64,000 bases of DNA from CAVVVS01 sp963751355 (GTDB taxonomy: Bacteria; Bacteroidota; Ignavibacteria; Ignavibacteriales; Ignavibacteriaceae), in the NCBI GenBank assembly GCA_963751355.1, contig CAVVVS010000137.1, positions 135,008 through 199,007 of the forward strand, given 5' to 3'. The position numbers and the translations under genes are program-made. A model generated the notes under the pieces. The model was not told where the DNA came from. It did no database searches and saw nothing but the letters and a program-made list of their open reading frames with translations. Every line of letters starts with the position of its first letter. The stretch's first letter is position 1. Positions 1 through 10,892 of this stretch are shown here, piece after piece.

Positions 1-1
1 C

Positions 2-616
2 GGATTTATGCAAAAGTACTTTTATGATCCAGTACCTTTCGAATTATCAGTTGAGATTAAAAACAGAAATTGGCTGAATGCTAAAAACATAGAAGAGATA
101 AAATCCAAAATCAATGAAGCACCAATCGATATAACCTATGGAGGATGGGGGCAGGATGGACATGTAGCATATAACCAATCGAGACGTCATCCATTAAGTC
201 ATATTACCTTAGATGAGTTAAGGGAATCAACAATTAGGATCCAGGAAAATAATATTGACACTATAGTAGCATTAGCTCATAGAACATTTGGAGCAGCATA
301 TCAATTTGTCCCTCCAATGTCGGTTACTTTGGGAATGAAAGAATGTCTCTCCGCAAAGAAAATAAGACTGTTTAGTGGTACAGGAGCATGGAAGCAAACT
401 GCCCTTCGTGTTGCTCTTTTTAGTGAATTGACTTCTGAATATCCGATTACCTTGCTGCAAGAACATCCAGATGCACTTTTAACCGCTACAATAGAAACAG
501 CTTCACATCCGATCAGTGAACATCCGGAATGGGACTTAGGTATTAATATGAATGGAAGAAATTCTGTATCTGGTTCAGAATTATTAGCCAAAGTAACCGG
601 CGATGGGACAAAATAA
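2..616 (+). CDS. NagB-like glucosamine/galactosamine-6-phosphate isomerase family protein, 5' end cut by the window
   Basis: The visible 202 residues match the NagB/6-phosphogluconolactonase fold. A GGWGQDGHVAYN stretch near residue 46 corresponds to the active-site loop GGxGxDGHxAFN of glucosamine-6-phosphate deaminase, and a later SVTLGMKECLSAKK stretch corresponds to the family's VTLGM turn. Family members are about 240-270 residues and the frame is open to the window edge, so the true start lies upstream and the Met at position 8 is probably internal. The gene overlaps the following PfkB kinase by 14 bp, implying translational coupling. In this locus it could deaminate or isomerise an amino-sugar phosphate before the tagatose steps encoded at 35-45 kb. 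The exact substrate cannot be read from the sequence. Confidence 0.8.
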   Translation, partial: GFMQKYFYDPVPFELSVEIKNRNWLNAKNIEEIKSKINEAPIDITYGGWGQDGHVAYNQSRRHPLSHITLDELRESTIRIQENNIDTIVALAHRTFGAAYQFVPPMSVTLGMKECLSAKKIRLFSGTGAWKQTALRVALFSELTSEYPITLLQEHPDALLTATIETASHPISEHPEWDLGINMNGRNSVSGSELLAKVTGDGTK

Positions 617-1631
617 TTTCAAATATAAAATAATGATAGGAATCGGTGGAATCGGATCCGGCTCTTTCTTTTTATTAAATGGTAATCATACAATTGGCAG
701 AGAAGAAAGCAGAAGCGGCAGGTTTTTAAATAAGAATGATTACTGTAAACTGCACATAATTTCACATTATGTAAAAATATTGCTAGGAACACAATTTAAA
801 GTACTTCCTATTGGAAAAGTCGGAGACGATGAAATTGGCAGGAAACTATTGAATGAAATGAATGATATTGACCTCTTTATGGATTATGTTGAAATTGATA
901 AAAAATATCAAACACTCTATTCGTTTTGTTTCCTATATCCGGATTTGAGTGGTGGAAATATGACAACGGATAATTCCGCATCTTCTTCTATTGATTCAGA
1001 ATATGTATCTAAAGCTGAAAAAGAGTTTGCCAAATATAAGGGAGAAGGGATTGCACTAGCAGTTCCGGAAGTACCTATTAATGCCCGCCTGGAATTATTA
1101 GAACTAGCAGCTAAATATAATTTCTTTAGTGTTGCCTCACTGACTTCCGAAGAAATTAGTAAGAGCGAGAATCTAAAATCCTTGGAGAAAGTTAATCTTC
1201 TATGTATTAATCGTGAGGAGGCTGCTAGTATATTAAAAATAAATTCTACTGATTTGGATGCCGAGCAAATCGTAAAGAGTGTTAGTTGGTCATTATCAAC
1301 TATAAATCCAAATCTACTAATTTCTGTATCCGACGGAAAAGAAGGAAGCTATCTATGGGATGGAAAAGAAATTATTTATAAGCCATCGATTAATGTCAAT
1401 GTAGTTAGTACAGCTGGAGCAGGAGATGCCTTTACATCAGGTTTAATAGCCGGAATTACTAAAGGATTAACACTTTCAGAAGCTCAAGACATCGCAACTT
1501 TGACAGGGGCTTTTTCTGTTACTTCTCCACATACAATTAATAAACAATTAAATAAAAAATCCTTAATTGATTTAGTACAAACGAATCATTTGAACTTATC
1601 AGAAAACATTCTGGACTTTTTACAGGAATAA
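603..1631 (+). CDS. PfkB-family carbohydrate kinase
   Basis: A 342-residue ribokinase/PfkB-family sugar kinase. The C-terminal signature STAGAGDAFTSG is present, with the anion-hole glycines and catalytic Asp at about residue 275. The N-terminal part carries GKVGDDEIGRKLL, equivalent to the GxVGxDxxG substrate-lid segment. It overlaps the upstream NagB-like gene by 14 bp and ends 2 bp before the next small gene, so the three probably form one transcript. A second PfkB kinase lies at 42.8 kb in the tagatose module. This copy is more divergent at the N terminus, so its phosphate acceptor may differ. Cytosolic; phosphorylation of a sugar or sugar phosphate by ATP is known for the family, the specific sugar is not known. 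Confidence 0.85.
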   Translation: MGQNNFKYKIMIGIGGIGSGSFFLLNGNHTIGREESRSGRFLNKNDYCKLHIISHYVKILLGTQFKVLPIGKVGDDEIGRKLLNEMNDIDLFMDYVEIDKKYQTLYSFCFLYPDLSGGNMTTDNSASSSIDSEYVSKAEKEFAKYKGEGIALAVPEVPINARLELLELAAKYNFFSVASLTSEEISKSENLKSLEKVNLLCINREEAASILKINSTDLDAEQIVKSVSWSLSTINPNLLISVSDGKEGSYLWDGKEIIYKPSINVNVVSTAGAGDAFTSGLIAGITKGLTLSEAQDIATLTGAFSVTSPHTINKQLNKKSLIDLVQTNHLNLSENILDFLQE

Positions 1632-1633
1632 AT

Positions 1634-1945
1634 ATGAGCATTACAATGCGAATTATTCAACAATTTGATATAACTAAGGAAGATGAATTTATTAAACTCG
1701 AATCCAAATTTGCAGAATTGGAGAGGTCCCGTCCGGATTACCCTAAGGGTAAAAGAATGCAGCCGATATCATCATCGGAACCATGCAATACTCTTATTTG
1801 GCAGTATGAATTTCCTGATATAAACGAGGCATATAAGATATTAGATTTCTTCAAAGGAGATCAATCTCATGAGAAGCTACTGGAAGAGCAGCTTCCATTT
1901 TTTAAGCAAGTAAAAATAGAGTTCTATAAAAACCTTGAGTTCTAA
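1634..1945 (+). CDS. Small conserved hypothetical protein, dimeric alpha/beta-barrel-like
   Basis: A 103-residue soluble protein starting 2 bp after the kinase stop codon, so almost certainly co-transcribed and translationally coupled. The pattern is beta-strand, long helix with charged heptads, a central strand (TLIWQYEF), another helix (EAYKILDFF) and a C-terminal strand, which is reminiscent of ferredoxin-like dimeric barrels. I do not recognise a named family with confidence and no catalytic motif is visible. A small role such as a mutarotase- or NIPSNAP-like protein serving the neighbouring sugar enzymes is only a guess from context. Confidence 0.6.
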   Translation: MSITMRIIQQFDITKEDEFIKLESKFAELERSRPDYPKGKRMQPISSSEPCNTLIWQYEFPDINEAYKILDFFKGDQSHEKLLEEQLPFFKQVKIEFYKNLEF

Positions 1946-2012
1946 CTATACATGGAATTTTAATTCAATTAATTGAAAAATATACATAAAATAAAATATC
2001 CAATTGTAATGA

Positions 2013-3395
2013 ATGGTTGAGAAAGTTAAAAAACTGGACAGAAGTCTGGGATTATTACATGCAACAGCATCCAATATGGCTACAATGGTTGGAATTGGTC
2101 CATTTATAACCATTCCTCTTATTATATCTGCAATGGGTGGTCCGCAAGCCATGCTTGGATGGGTAGTGGGTGCTTTAATTGCAATTTCAGACGGACAGGT
2201 ATGGGCTGAATTAAGTACATCAATTCAAGGTGAAGGCGGAACTTACGTTTATCATCGGGAAGCATTTAAAAGATACTTCGGTAAATTAATAGCTTTTTTA
2301 TTTATATGGTCATTCCTTTTAAGCGGTCCGTTTGAAATTGCATCGGCCTTTATTGGCATGATACATTATGTATCATTTATCTGGCCCTCATTAACAGAAA
2401 CACATATAAGGATATTAGCGTTCGCTACTGGTTTACTTACAATAGTTCTACATTATAACAAAGTTAAAGTTGTTGGAACGGTTACTGTAATCTTATGGAT
2501 AATAATGTTAACTACTGTCGGTATAACAATTTTTGTGGGTGCAACTCATTTTCATGCCGAATTAGCATTTACATTTCCTAAAGGATGGTTTTCAATTTCG
2601 TGGGGATTTGTAATGGGACTTGGTAGTGCAACACTTATTGCAATGTATGATTTGCTTGGATATTACAATATATGTTATATGGAAGAAGAAGTTAAAAATC
2701 CAGGTTATGTATTTCCCCGTGCCATTTTATGGTCAACTATTGGAGTAACTCTTATTTATGCTCTTATGAATTTTTCTGTTATCGGAATTATACCCTGGAG
2801 GGAAATTGAGAACACCACACATATTGTTTCTGATTTATTTAATAACATATATGGAAATACACCGCCATTATCATTACAATACTGGTAGTTCTTACAGCAT
2901 ACGGTTCTGCTTATTCTTTAATGATGGGTTATTCTCGGTTACCGTTTGCAGCAGCCCGTGACGGATTCTTTTTTAGCTGGTTAGAAACGATTCATCCTAA
3001 AAAACATTTTCCTCATTATTCTCTTCTGCTAGTTGGATTTATTACATGTATCGCAAGTTTATTCAATCTTGATTTCGTTATTGCTGCTACTCTTTCCAGC
3101 AGAATATTAATTCAGTTTCTTGGACAAATAATAGGTCTTACACGTTTTAAGAAAAACCCAGCCAAATCTAAAAAGACCCTATAAAATGTGGTTATATCCT
3201 ATTCCGTCAATCATAGCTTTCTGCGGGTTCAGTTTTATTTTTATCAGTTCTGGTTTAGAAGCAATCAGCTTAGGATTAGTTTGGTTAATAATAGGTGTGT
3301 TGGTTTTCTTGTGGTGGGCTAAAGCCAATAATGAATGGCCATTTGTATCTCTTAATAAAATTGAAGAAAAGGTTAAGGAACCCGATAATGCTTAA
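2013..3395 (+). pseudogene. APC-superfamily amino-acid/polyamine-type permease, broken by two frameshifts
   Basis: Three consecutive reading-frame blocks (2013-2888, about 2885-3184, 3162-3395) together make one permease of about 460 residues, the normal APC length. The N-terminal block has the family opening GLLHATASNMATMVGIGPFIT and many hydrophobic segments. Block two continues with VLTAYGSAYSLMMGYSRLPFAAARDG, and block three begins with the typical RPYKMWLYPIPS. Frame changes lie near 2870 (ACACCGCC) and in an A5 run at 3170-3174. Reading that run as A4 rejoins blocks two and three perfectly. It sits between sugar genes and overlaps the downstream glycosidase start by 8 bp. It may be a true pseudogene or carry indel errors; the permease identity is secure, the substrate is not. 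Confidence 0.8.
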
Positions 3396-6014
3396 AACAA
3401 TTTTACTTCTGCTGTTTATTTCAGATTTGTGGATATATGGTCAAGAAAATTCATACATAACTGTTAGCAAAGGAAAAATAGAAATTGGAAATAAAAACAT
3501 TGAGAGAGTCATTGATATTAAGGATGGAACAGCTACAACTACTCAAATCATCAATAAAAGATCAGGTTCTAATTATGAAGTAAACTCTGATGAATTTGCT
3601 CTTAATATTGTATTCTCTTCGTGGGGACCTGCATACTCAAAAAAGCAAAATGGAGAGAGTGCAGTTTTACTTACTTCAAGGGATTTTCAGTATAAGAACT
3701 ATAGTATTCGTGATTTAGAAAACAGTGGTAAAGAATTAAATCTAAATTACACTTTTAACCAAAGTATGTCTGCTTTTGTGGTAAATGTTTTCTTTCAAAT
3801 ATACCCCGGTGACATTTATGTAAGGAAATGGATTGAGATTTCGGATACTTCATATGGTACACAGTTTTTAGATAAAATATTTCTCGAATCGTTAACATTT
3901 AAGGATCAAGAATTTTCGCACGGAAGTTTTGGTCAGCCAGTATTTAATAAAGATATCTTTCTTGGCGTTGAATATCCAACAACAGAAAATATTATTAACT
4001 CTGAAAAAGCTATGACTGGTTATATTGTCGGTCAAAAAATTACGAACAATGTATACAAAAGTCACACTTCAATATTAGGAGTTGCACCATCATCTGTTAA
4101 ACTTGAACAAACCTTTATGAATTATGTAGATGATATAAAAGTCAAGGGGACAAGACAATTCTTATTATATAATACCTGGTATGATATGAGGCTTCCATTT
4201 CTTGTAGATAATCCAAATAATATTTTAAATGAGAAAAACGTTTTAAATAGGATAGATTCTTTCAAAGCAACACTCAGCAGTTCAAATATTCAGCTAAATG
4301 CTTTTGTAATTGATTTAGGTTGGGATAAAATTACTCCTGAATGGGAAATAGACTCCACAGAATTTCCGAATGGATTTTCAAAAATAAAAAATTCTCTTGA
4401 TAGTATCCATACTTCACTGGGCTTATGGGCATCACCATGGGGTGGCTATGAAGAAAGGAATCAACGTGTCAAATGGGCGAATCAACATGGATATGAAACA
4501 TCGGGAGATTTCTTATGCTTTGCAGGTAAAAAATATTTTACTGCCCTTTCTGATGCTATGAAAAATTATACAACTAAATATGACATAGGATATTTTAAAT
4601 GGGACGGACTTTCTATAGGCTGTAATGAATTAAATCATGGGCATCTTCCTGGCCTTTATTCGCATGAAACAATCGTTTCAAATTTTATTTCAATGATCGA
4701 GTCTGTAAGAAAAATTAATCCCGATATCTTTATAAATATTACCATTGGGACATGGCTCTCACCCTGGTGGTTGAAATATGCTGATTGTGTATGGATGCAA
4801 GGCGAAGATTATGGCTATGCTGATAATGTTCCATGTATAAATGATCGTGATAAAGCTATTACTTATAAGGACGGAGTATTGTGGGATGATTTACGAAATC
4901 AACAATTATTATTTCCTATATCCAGTATAATGACACACGGAATTATAAAAGGTAGCTTGAATCTATTGGGAGGCAAGAATGAAACTCTTGATTCATTTAG
5001 CAATGAAGTAATGATGTATTTCGGAAGAGGAGTTTCCATGTGGGAATTATACCTTACTCCTGATTTGGTTTCTGGAGATGAATGGAAATCTATAACGTCA
5101 ACGATAAAGTGGGCAAAAGCGAACAAAGATGTTTTAAAAAAACAAGAATGATATTAGGAAATCCATTAAAAAAGGAACCATATGGTTTCATTCATTTAAC
5201 AAAGGACAAGGGGATTTTATTATTAAGAAACCCGGATGTCTCTAGACATGAAGTTAAGGTTAAATTAACCCCTGATCTTGGCGATATTTCAACTTCCTTA
5301 AAATATTACATAAAGGTTATATATCCTTACAATATAATCCTGCCAGATCCTGTTGGAATAAATCAGGAATTGGTATTGAACCTGGATGGATATGAAATCT
5401 TAACAGCTGAATTAATACCTCTTGATAATATCAATAAAGATTTTCCTGTTGGGATAAAGTATTCCATTAACGACAATAAACTAAAAGTTTATGGTGAGAG
5501 TGCCTCACTGTTAAAAGTAAAGTCAATTGATAATAGAGAGTTGACTGAAATTAATAACAAAAAAGAAAAAATAAATATTAAAACATTTAAATCCATAATA
5601 AATGAAAAAAATGAATTTATCTCTTCGTGCGAAATAAATGTACCTAAGAATTATAAAAACTCAAAGATAGGCTTTTTATTGGAATGTCCTGATTCTCTTC
5701 AGGGTGTTCCGGAGCCGGTAGTTAATATGGTTGTAAATAATGAAAACAAAAAAGTTAATATAAAGCAGCAGAATGGAAAATGGTTCTGGATTTTTGCTGA
5801 TTTAGATCAATCAAATAATACTGTTTCATGTAAAATAAACTTAGATAAGAAAGAAAATTGGACTGTAGACGGATGGTTATTTTCTGATGAAGAACTTTCA
5901 GGCAAAACCATCATGCTAAATAATATTAAAGTAAATGAGGAAATTTTTCCTGCACGACCATACAGCGCAAATATTTATAAAGTGATAATGCCTTTGAAGG
6001 TGACAAAAAAATAA
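3388..6014 (+). pseudogene. Exported melibiase-like (GH36/GH27-related) glycoside hydrolase, one frameshift
   Basis: Start chosen at ATG 3388, which gives a signal peptide (MLKTILLLLFISDLWIYGQ) after the permease end. The main frame runs to 5151. The protein then continues in another frame from the A7 run at 5135-5141 to 6014, giving about 875 residues in total. The middle contains a TIM-barrel with FVIDLGWDKI, GLWASPWGG, YFKWDGLS (likely nucleophile Asp about 406) and KYADCVWMQGEDYG (candidate acid/base Asp about 466). The C-terminal block includes GILLLRNP, common to this alpha-galactosidase/'enterotoxin'-type family, followed by beta-rich domains. Probably removes alpha-linked sugars outside the cytoplasm. 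A single homopolymer indel is the only lesion, so the gene could be functional in the living strain. Confidence 0.75.
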
Positions 6015-6031
6015 CCTAATTAGGAATAAAA

Positions 6032-7549
6032 ATGAATCTGAGTTATTTCGATATTGCAATAATTATTGTATATCTCATCTTGATTTTTGCATCCGGCGTT
6101 TTAGTAAAAAGATACATTAAAGGAATTGACGATTATCTTGTTGCCGGTCGTTCAATGGGATTTCATCTCGGTTTAATTTCTTTAATGTGTTCGGAGATCG
6201 GGATAATTACATTTGTCTATTATGCCGAATTGGGATTCGCTGCAGGTTTTGCAAGCTTGATTGCCGCTATTCCTCCTGTAATTGCTTATATCGTCTTAGG
6301 GAAAACCGGCTGGGTAATTAAACCTCTACTTGAAATGAAAATTAAAACTATCCCTGAATTTTTTTCATTAAAATTCAGTAAAGGTGTCCGTTTATATGTA
6401 GGAATTTTTATGGCTGTTGGGGGTATACTCAATTTCGGAGTTTTTCCTGGAGTGGAATCAAGGTTCATAAATATTGTTACCGGTATTCCACCGAATTCAA
6501 TCCTACTTACAATGGTAATATTACTGACCGTAGTACTTTTATATACACTGGTTGGCGGTATGGTATCTGTTCTGATAACAAATTATATCCAGTATGCCTT
6601 GTTAAGTATAGGAATGATTCTAATTACTGTTTTTGGTTTAATTAAAGTCGACTGGAATAGTATTGTACAGTACGTTACTTCAAATTTAGGTGAAAAAGGA
6701 ATAAATCCCTTTTTCTCCAATGCCTTTGAAAGTGATTTTGGGATTGGTTTTATAGTTTGGCAAATCCTCGAATGGACAGCTCTTTTAATAGGTTGGCAGG
6801 CAATATCAATAAGATTGTTTTCTTCAAAAGATACTGATACAGGAAAGAAAATTTACAGATGGTCCGGACTGATGTTTTTTTCCAGGGGGATACTACCAAT
6901 ATTTTGGGGTATTATTGCATTCGCATACTTTCGGGCTCCAGGGAGCTACAATATCAGGCATTGACGCATTAGGCAATCTTATTGTCGAGTTGTGCCGAGT
7001 GGATTACTCGGATTGATGTTTGCATCTTTGCTAGCAGCTTCTATGTCGACCTATTCAAGCTATCTTCTATCATGGAGCTCAGTGGTTTCGCAGGATATTA
7101 TTGGTTCGATTGTTAAGTTTATTACAGGTAAAGAACCCAGCTCAAAAAAACAACTCCTGATCAGCCGGATAACAATGACTTTCGTGATGATATTTATCAT
7201 CTGGTTTTCATTGTTTTATGAAATGGGCGGTTATATTTATTTCTATTTACAGATGACGGGCATGTTATTTATTCCAGGTGTTATCATGAGCGTGGTTCTT
7301 GGAATTTATTGGAAACGTTCACGATCTTTAGGTGCTTATCTTTCCATTACATTTGGTGCAATTCCCCCAATTACTTATCTGTTTTTGCCTCCTGAACTGC
7401 AAAATTCTATGGCTTCAGAATTAGGATGGGGAGGCTTCGTATTAGCATTATTTGGTATGCTTATAGGCTCTGTAATCCAAAATAAAATTAATCCAATAAA
7501 AACGATAGAAAACAAAAATAATCAGGAATTAGTGGAGGAAAAGATATAA
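6032..7549 (+). pseudogene. Sodium:solute symporter (SSS/SGLT family), frameshifted
   Basis: Two frame blocks (6032-6964 and 6992-7549) plus a short bridging stretch make one SSS transporter of about 505 residues. The first block has the family N terminus (YFDIAIIIVYLILIFASGV) and DDYLVAGRSM, the typical SSS cytoplasmic loop. The second has PSGLLGLMFASLLAASMSTYSS, the conserved TM8 region with the Na+-coordinating small residues. Two indels between about 6945 and 6995 separate them. The stop overlaps the start of the next 49-residue membrane gene as TAATG. It probably imports the sugar released by the upstream glycosidase using sodium. Twelve to thirteen membrane segments are expected for the intact form. 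Confidence 0.8.
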
Positions 7550-7698
7550 TGAAATTTTGGGAAATAGTCTGGCTGTTAGCGGTCGTATTTTCATTGATAT
7601 CATTTTTATACATGTCGGTTAAAGTACTATATAAAGGAATATTTGAACTGAAGTACATGTTCAAAACTCTTGATGAAGAACAGGTAAAAGATGATTAA
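7549..7698 (+). CDS. 49-residue single-pass membrane protein coupled to the sodium symporter
   Basis: The start codon overlaps the symporter stop (TAATG), a classic coupling signal. The product begins MKFWEIVWLLAVVFSLISFLY, one clear membrane helix, followed by a basic/aromatic amphipathic stretch and an acidic tail ending EEQVKDD. No named family is recognised. Small proteins fused or coupled to SSS transporters are known in other bacteria as accessory subunits, so a stabilising or regulatory partner of the transporter is a reasonable inference. The frame is intact although the transporter itself is broken. Confidence 0.6.
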   Translation: MKFWEIVWLLAVVFSLISFLYMSVKVLYKGIFELKYMFKTLDEEQVKDD

Positions 7699-7726
7699 CA
7701 AATGTAAATAAAAAAGGATTAATTGA

Positions 7727-8776
7727 ATGAGTAATGTAAAACAAAAAAAACATGAAATGGAATTCTATTTAGAGAAAGATTTCAGGAATGTAAAAAAAAT
7801 TGATATGCATCTTCATGTTAATACAGATGAACTATCTTTAATTGAACAGGCTTTAGAGGATAACTTCAAAATATTAACTATAAATGTAGATTACCCGGCT
7901 TTTCCTCCTGTTGAAAAACAATTCAACATTGCTACCTCCTTATCTAAGAGATATCCCGATATCCTGGCCTTCGCAACTACGTTTTATATGGAAGGCTGGG
8001 ACGATCCGGGGTGGCAAAAAAAGACGATTAAATATATCGAGGAAAAAATTCAATTAGGTGCTTGTGCTGTTAAAGTCTGGAAAAATATTGGAATGGACTT
8101 TAGAGATAATAATGGAAATTTAATCATGATAGATCATCCCAAATTTGATTCAATCTTTAAAGCAATTAAAGAATTAGGTGTACCACTTATCGGACACCTC
8201 GGTGAGCCGAAAGATTGCTGGCTGCCAGTCAATGAAATGATTGTTAATTATGTAAGAGATTATTTTACTCAACATCCCGAATATCACATGTACGCACATC
8301 CTGAATTACCATCATATGAAGATCAAATTAAAGCAAGAAACAAAATGCTGGAAAAAAATATGGACATTTTTTTCATTGGAGCTCATTTTGCCAGCCTTGA
8401 ATGGAACGTTGATGAGTTAGCAAAATTCCTTGATAGATTTCCATTAGCATGTGTAGATAGTGCTGCGAGAATGGGGGAAATTCAATACCAGACTATATAC
8501 AATAGAGATAAAGTGAGAGATTTTTTTATAAAGTATCAGAACAGGATAATGTATGCAACTGATACTTTTCAGGAGCCGGGCATGGATAAACAAAAATTTC
8601 AAATAGATGTTCATAATAAATGGATAAGCGATTGGAATTACTTCACAAATAATAAAACCATGTCTGTATCGGATTTAAGTAGTCCTTTTAAGGGATTAAA
8701 ATTACCTAAAAAAGTAGTAGACAAAATTTATAGAACAAATGCTTTAAGAATTTTTTCTAATGCATGGAAGTCATAG
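7727..8776 (+). CDS. Amidohydrolase-2 family protein, cytosolic
   Basis: A 349-residue TIM-barrel hydrolase without a signal peptide. KIDMHLHVN (His28 and His30) is the first metal-binding motif, PLIGHLGEP the strand-5/6 histidine segment, FIGAHFAS the next, and MYATDTFQEPG the catalytic Asp at the end of the barrel. Related to the exported paralogue at 20.6 kb, which shares the same motif order. Members of this group hydrolyse or decarboxylate small cyclic or carboxylated compounds; with sugar genes all around, lactone or glycan-derived substrates are plausible. It lies 28 bp after the small membrane gene and is intact. Confidence 0.8.
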   Translation: MSNVKQKKHEMEFYLEKDFRNVKKIDMHLHVNTDELSLIEQALEDNFKILTINVDYPAFPPVEKQFNIATSLSKRYPDILAFATTFYMEGWDDPGWQKKTIKYIEEKIQLGACAVKVWKNIGMDFRDNNGNLIMIDHPKFDSIFKAIKELGVPLIGHLGEPKDCWLPVNEMIVNYVRDYFTQHPEYHMYAHPELPSYEDQIKARNKMLEKNMDIFFIGAHFASLEWNVDELAKFLDRFPLACVDSAARMGEIQYQTIYNRDKVRDFFIKYQNRIMYATDTFQEPGMDKQKFQIDVHNKWISDWNYFTNNKTMSVSDLSSPFKGLKLPKKVVDKIYRTNALRIFSNAWKS

Positions 8777-8807
8777 AAAAACAAGTTTACCTTTAAAGGA
8801 GATTAAA

Positions 8808-10150
8808 ATGTGAGTAGTTACATCTTTTTTTAGTTGTCTGATAATAATATTCTTTTTCAATAATATTATTATGGCTGCTAATTCTTCCATTGAAGGATTT
8901 GTGAAGGATGAAAAAACAGAGGAACCACTCTTTGTAGCAAGCGTAGTATTGGTTGGAACAAGCATGGGGAGTGTTACAAATATGAATGGAAAATAATCAA
9001 TTCAGAATGTACCTGCCAGTTCCTATACAATTAAGGCTACTTATATTGGTTATCAGTCCCAAAGTATAGGAATAATAGTAAAAGAAGGAGCTAAAACCGA
9101 ATTCAGTTTTAATTTGGAAATAGTCGCGATTGAAGGTCGAACATTTGAAGTTATTGCTCAAGCTAGTGGTCAAAGACAAGCTATAAATCAGCAACTTTCA
9201 TCGAATCAAATAATAAATGTGGTTTCGGCTGATAAAATACAAGAACTACCCGATGCAAATGCAGCCGAATCCGTAGGCAGATTGCCTGGTATCATTGTTC
9301 TTAGAAGTGGTGGTGAAGGAGATGCTGTTGTAATCAGAGGGCTTCAACCGAAATACAACAAGATTTTGATTGATGGTGTTCAAATGTCTTCATCAAATCC
9401 TGATGATAGAGGTTCAGATTTAAGTACAATCTCATCCAATATGCTTGATGGAATTGAAGTATATAAAACAATAACAGCCGATATGGATGCTGATGTAATT
9501 GGTAGTACAGTTAATTTTAGTTTGAGAGAAGCAAAACCTAACGATAGTGCTATCCCTCGATTTAGTGCTTTAATTCAGGGGAGTTATAATAATCTATCAA
9601 AAGCATACAATAAATATAATAATTACAAATATGTTATTAGTGCTGAAAATAGATATTTAAGCAATCGTTTTGGAGTATTTGCACAATTTGATATGGAAAG
9701 TAAGAATTTAACTTCGAATGAATTAGGAGCATCTTATACTATCGCTGGCGCTAGTACTATAGATTATTATACGACATCCCTAAGTTTCTATTATATACCG
9801 AGAGACAGATTAAGATATAATGGGGCATTGGTTATGGATTATCAGTTACCCGAGGGGAAAATTAAATTTTCTAATTTCTTGAGCACAGGTACAACTCGCA
9901 GTCTAAACAGATATGAAAATTTGGATGTCCTTAATAACCATCACCTTTTTCAATTGTCGAAATTCGAAAGTACCTTAAACATTTTTACCAATTCTCTTGA
10001 TTTTGAACAGCAGCTGCCGATTTCCCAAATGAATGCGAAATTATCTTAAACTTATTCTGAAGTTAAAAATCCAAAGGACTGGACTGTGAATTTACTTCAT
10101 ACATCAAGACTATTGGAGAGTTCCCAGCTTAATATTCGATCTTTGGTTTT
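8808..10150 (+). pseudogene. TonB-dependent receptor N-terminal half, decayed
   Basis: A strong ribosome site (AAAGGAG, 8795-8801) precedes ATG 8808, but codon 2 is TGA. The same frame then continues as a signal peptide, a carboxypeptidase-regulatory-like domain, and a plug domain (ELPDANAAESVGRLPGI, VVIRGLQPKYNKILIDG, TAYSE-like barrel strands). A second in-frame stop, TAA 8994-8996, falls where the repeat motif NGKYSI expects Tyr; a third, TAA 10047-10049, falls within a beta-strand that simply continues afterwards (TYSEVKNPKDW). About two thirds of the barrel is missing and sequence changes near 10150 to an unrelated secreted protein. Several substitutions plus a deletion point to real gene death rather than reading errors. 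Expected intact length is about 900 residues. Confidence 0.8.
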
Positions 10151-10875
10151 CTGAGGATAAAAATAATTACTATTTCTCTTTTTCAGTGGGGGGTTAAATA
10201 ATTGCAGATCCTTATTATTATCATGTATTTATTGATGAAGATAATGATACTGCTACTGGATACCATTCAAATGGATCATTTATAGGAATAGATTTGATGT
10301 GTGAAAATGGATACTTGTGGAGGTATAATGGGAGTAATAATGAATGGTCTTGGGAGTATTTAGATCAGATAGATTATGAGGTAGGAATATCAAATAATAA
10401 GCAAGCTGAAATGGCAATATTAAAGAGTTATTTACATGGACATCCGGCATCAATTTCGTTTATATACAATATTGACAATGGGAATAGCGAAATACCTGAT
10501 GATTATGCTCCTAATGATTATACCCTGAGAAGTTATCATAGTTCAGATTATACTCTTGTAGATGAAGAACCAATTAGACCAAAATATTTTAAAATAAGTT
10601 GTACTTCTTACCCCAATCCGTTTAATCCATCCGTTACTCTGGATGTTAAATTCAGCAAACCTGTCTCTGATAATATTCAGATTAAAATCTTTGATTTATT
10701 GGGAAGACTGATTGATTCGGAAATAGTACCTGTAAATGGACAGTCGGAGTTAAAATATATCTGGGATATTTCTGGTAAATACAAAAATTATCTATCTAGC
10801 GGAATATATTTATATAGTATAAGTGGATTAGATACGAAATTATTTACAACTGGTAAAATGGTTTACTTAAAGTAA
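10151..10875 (+). pseudogene. 3' remnant of a T9SS-secreted protein with C-terminal sorting signal
   Basis: From about 10150 a frame reading FSEDKNNYYFSFSVGG, stop (TAA 10195), then IIADPYYYHVFIDEDND leads into the open stretch 10294-10875. The region resembles a beta-sandwich carrying calcium-type Asp/Asn residues (DEDNDTATGYHSNGSFIG). The last about 80 residues are a classic type IX secretion sorting domain: SYPNPFNPSVTL, KIFDLLGRLI, SSGIYLYSISG and a final KMVYLK. The start is lost in the junction with the decayed TonB receptor. The Met at 10294 is internal and unlikely to be a true start. An in-frame stop and missing N terminus make this a pseudogene. Confidence 0.65.
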
Positions 10876-10892
10876 TAAGATTAAAAAATCTG

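Noticed and set aside
301..591. Minus-strand frames opposite the NagB-like gene.
   Set aside because: Shadow frames of a gene with clear family motifs; no ribosome site and improbable composition.
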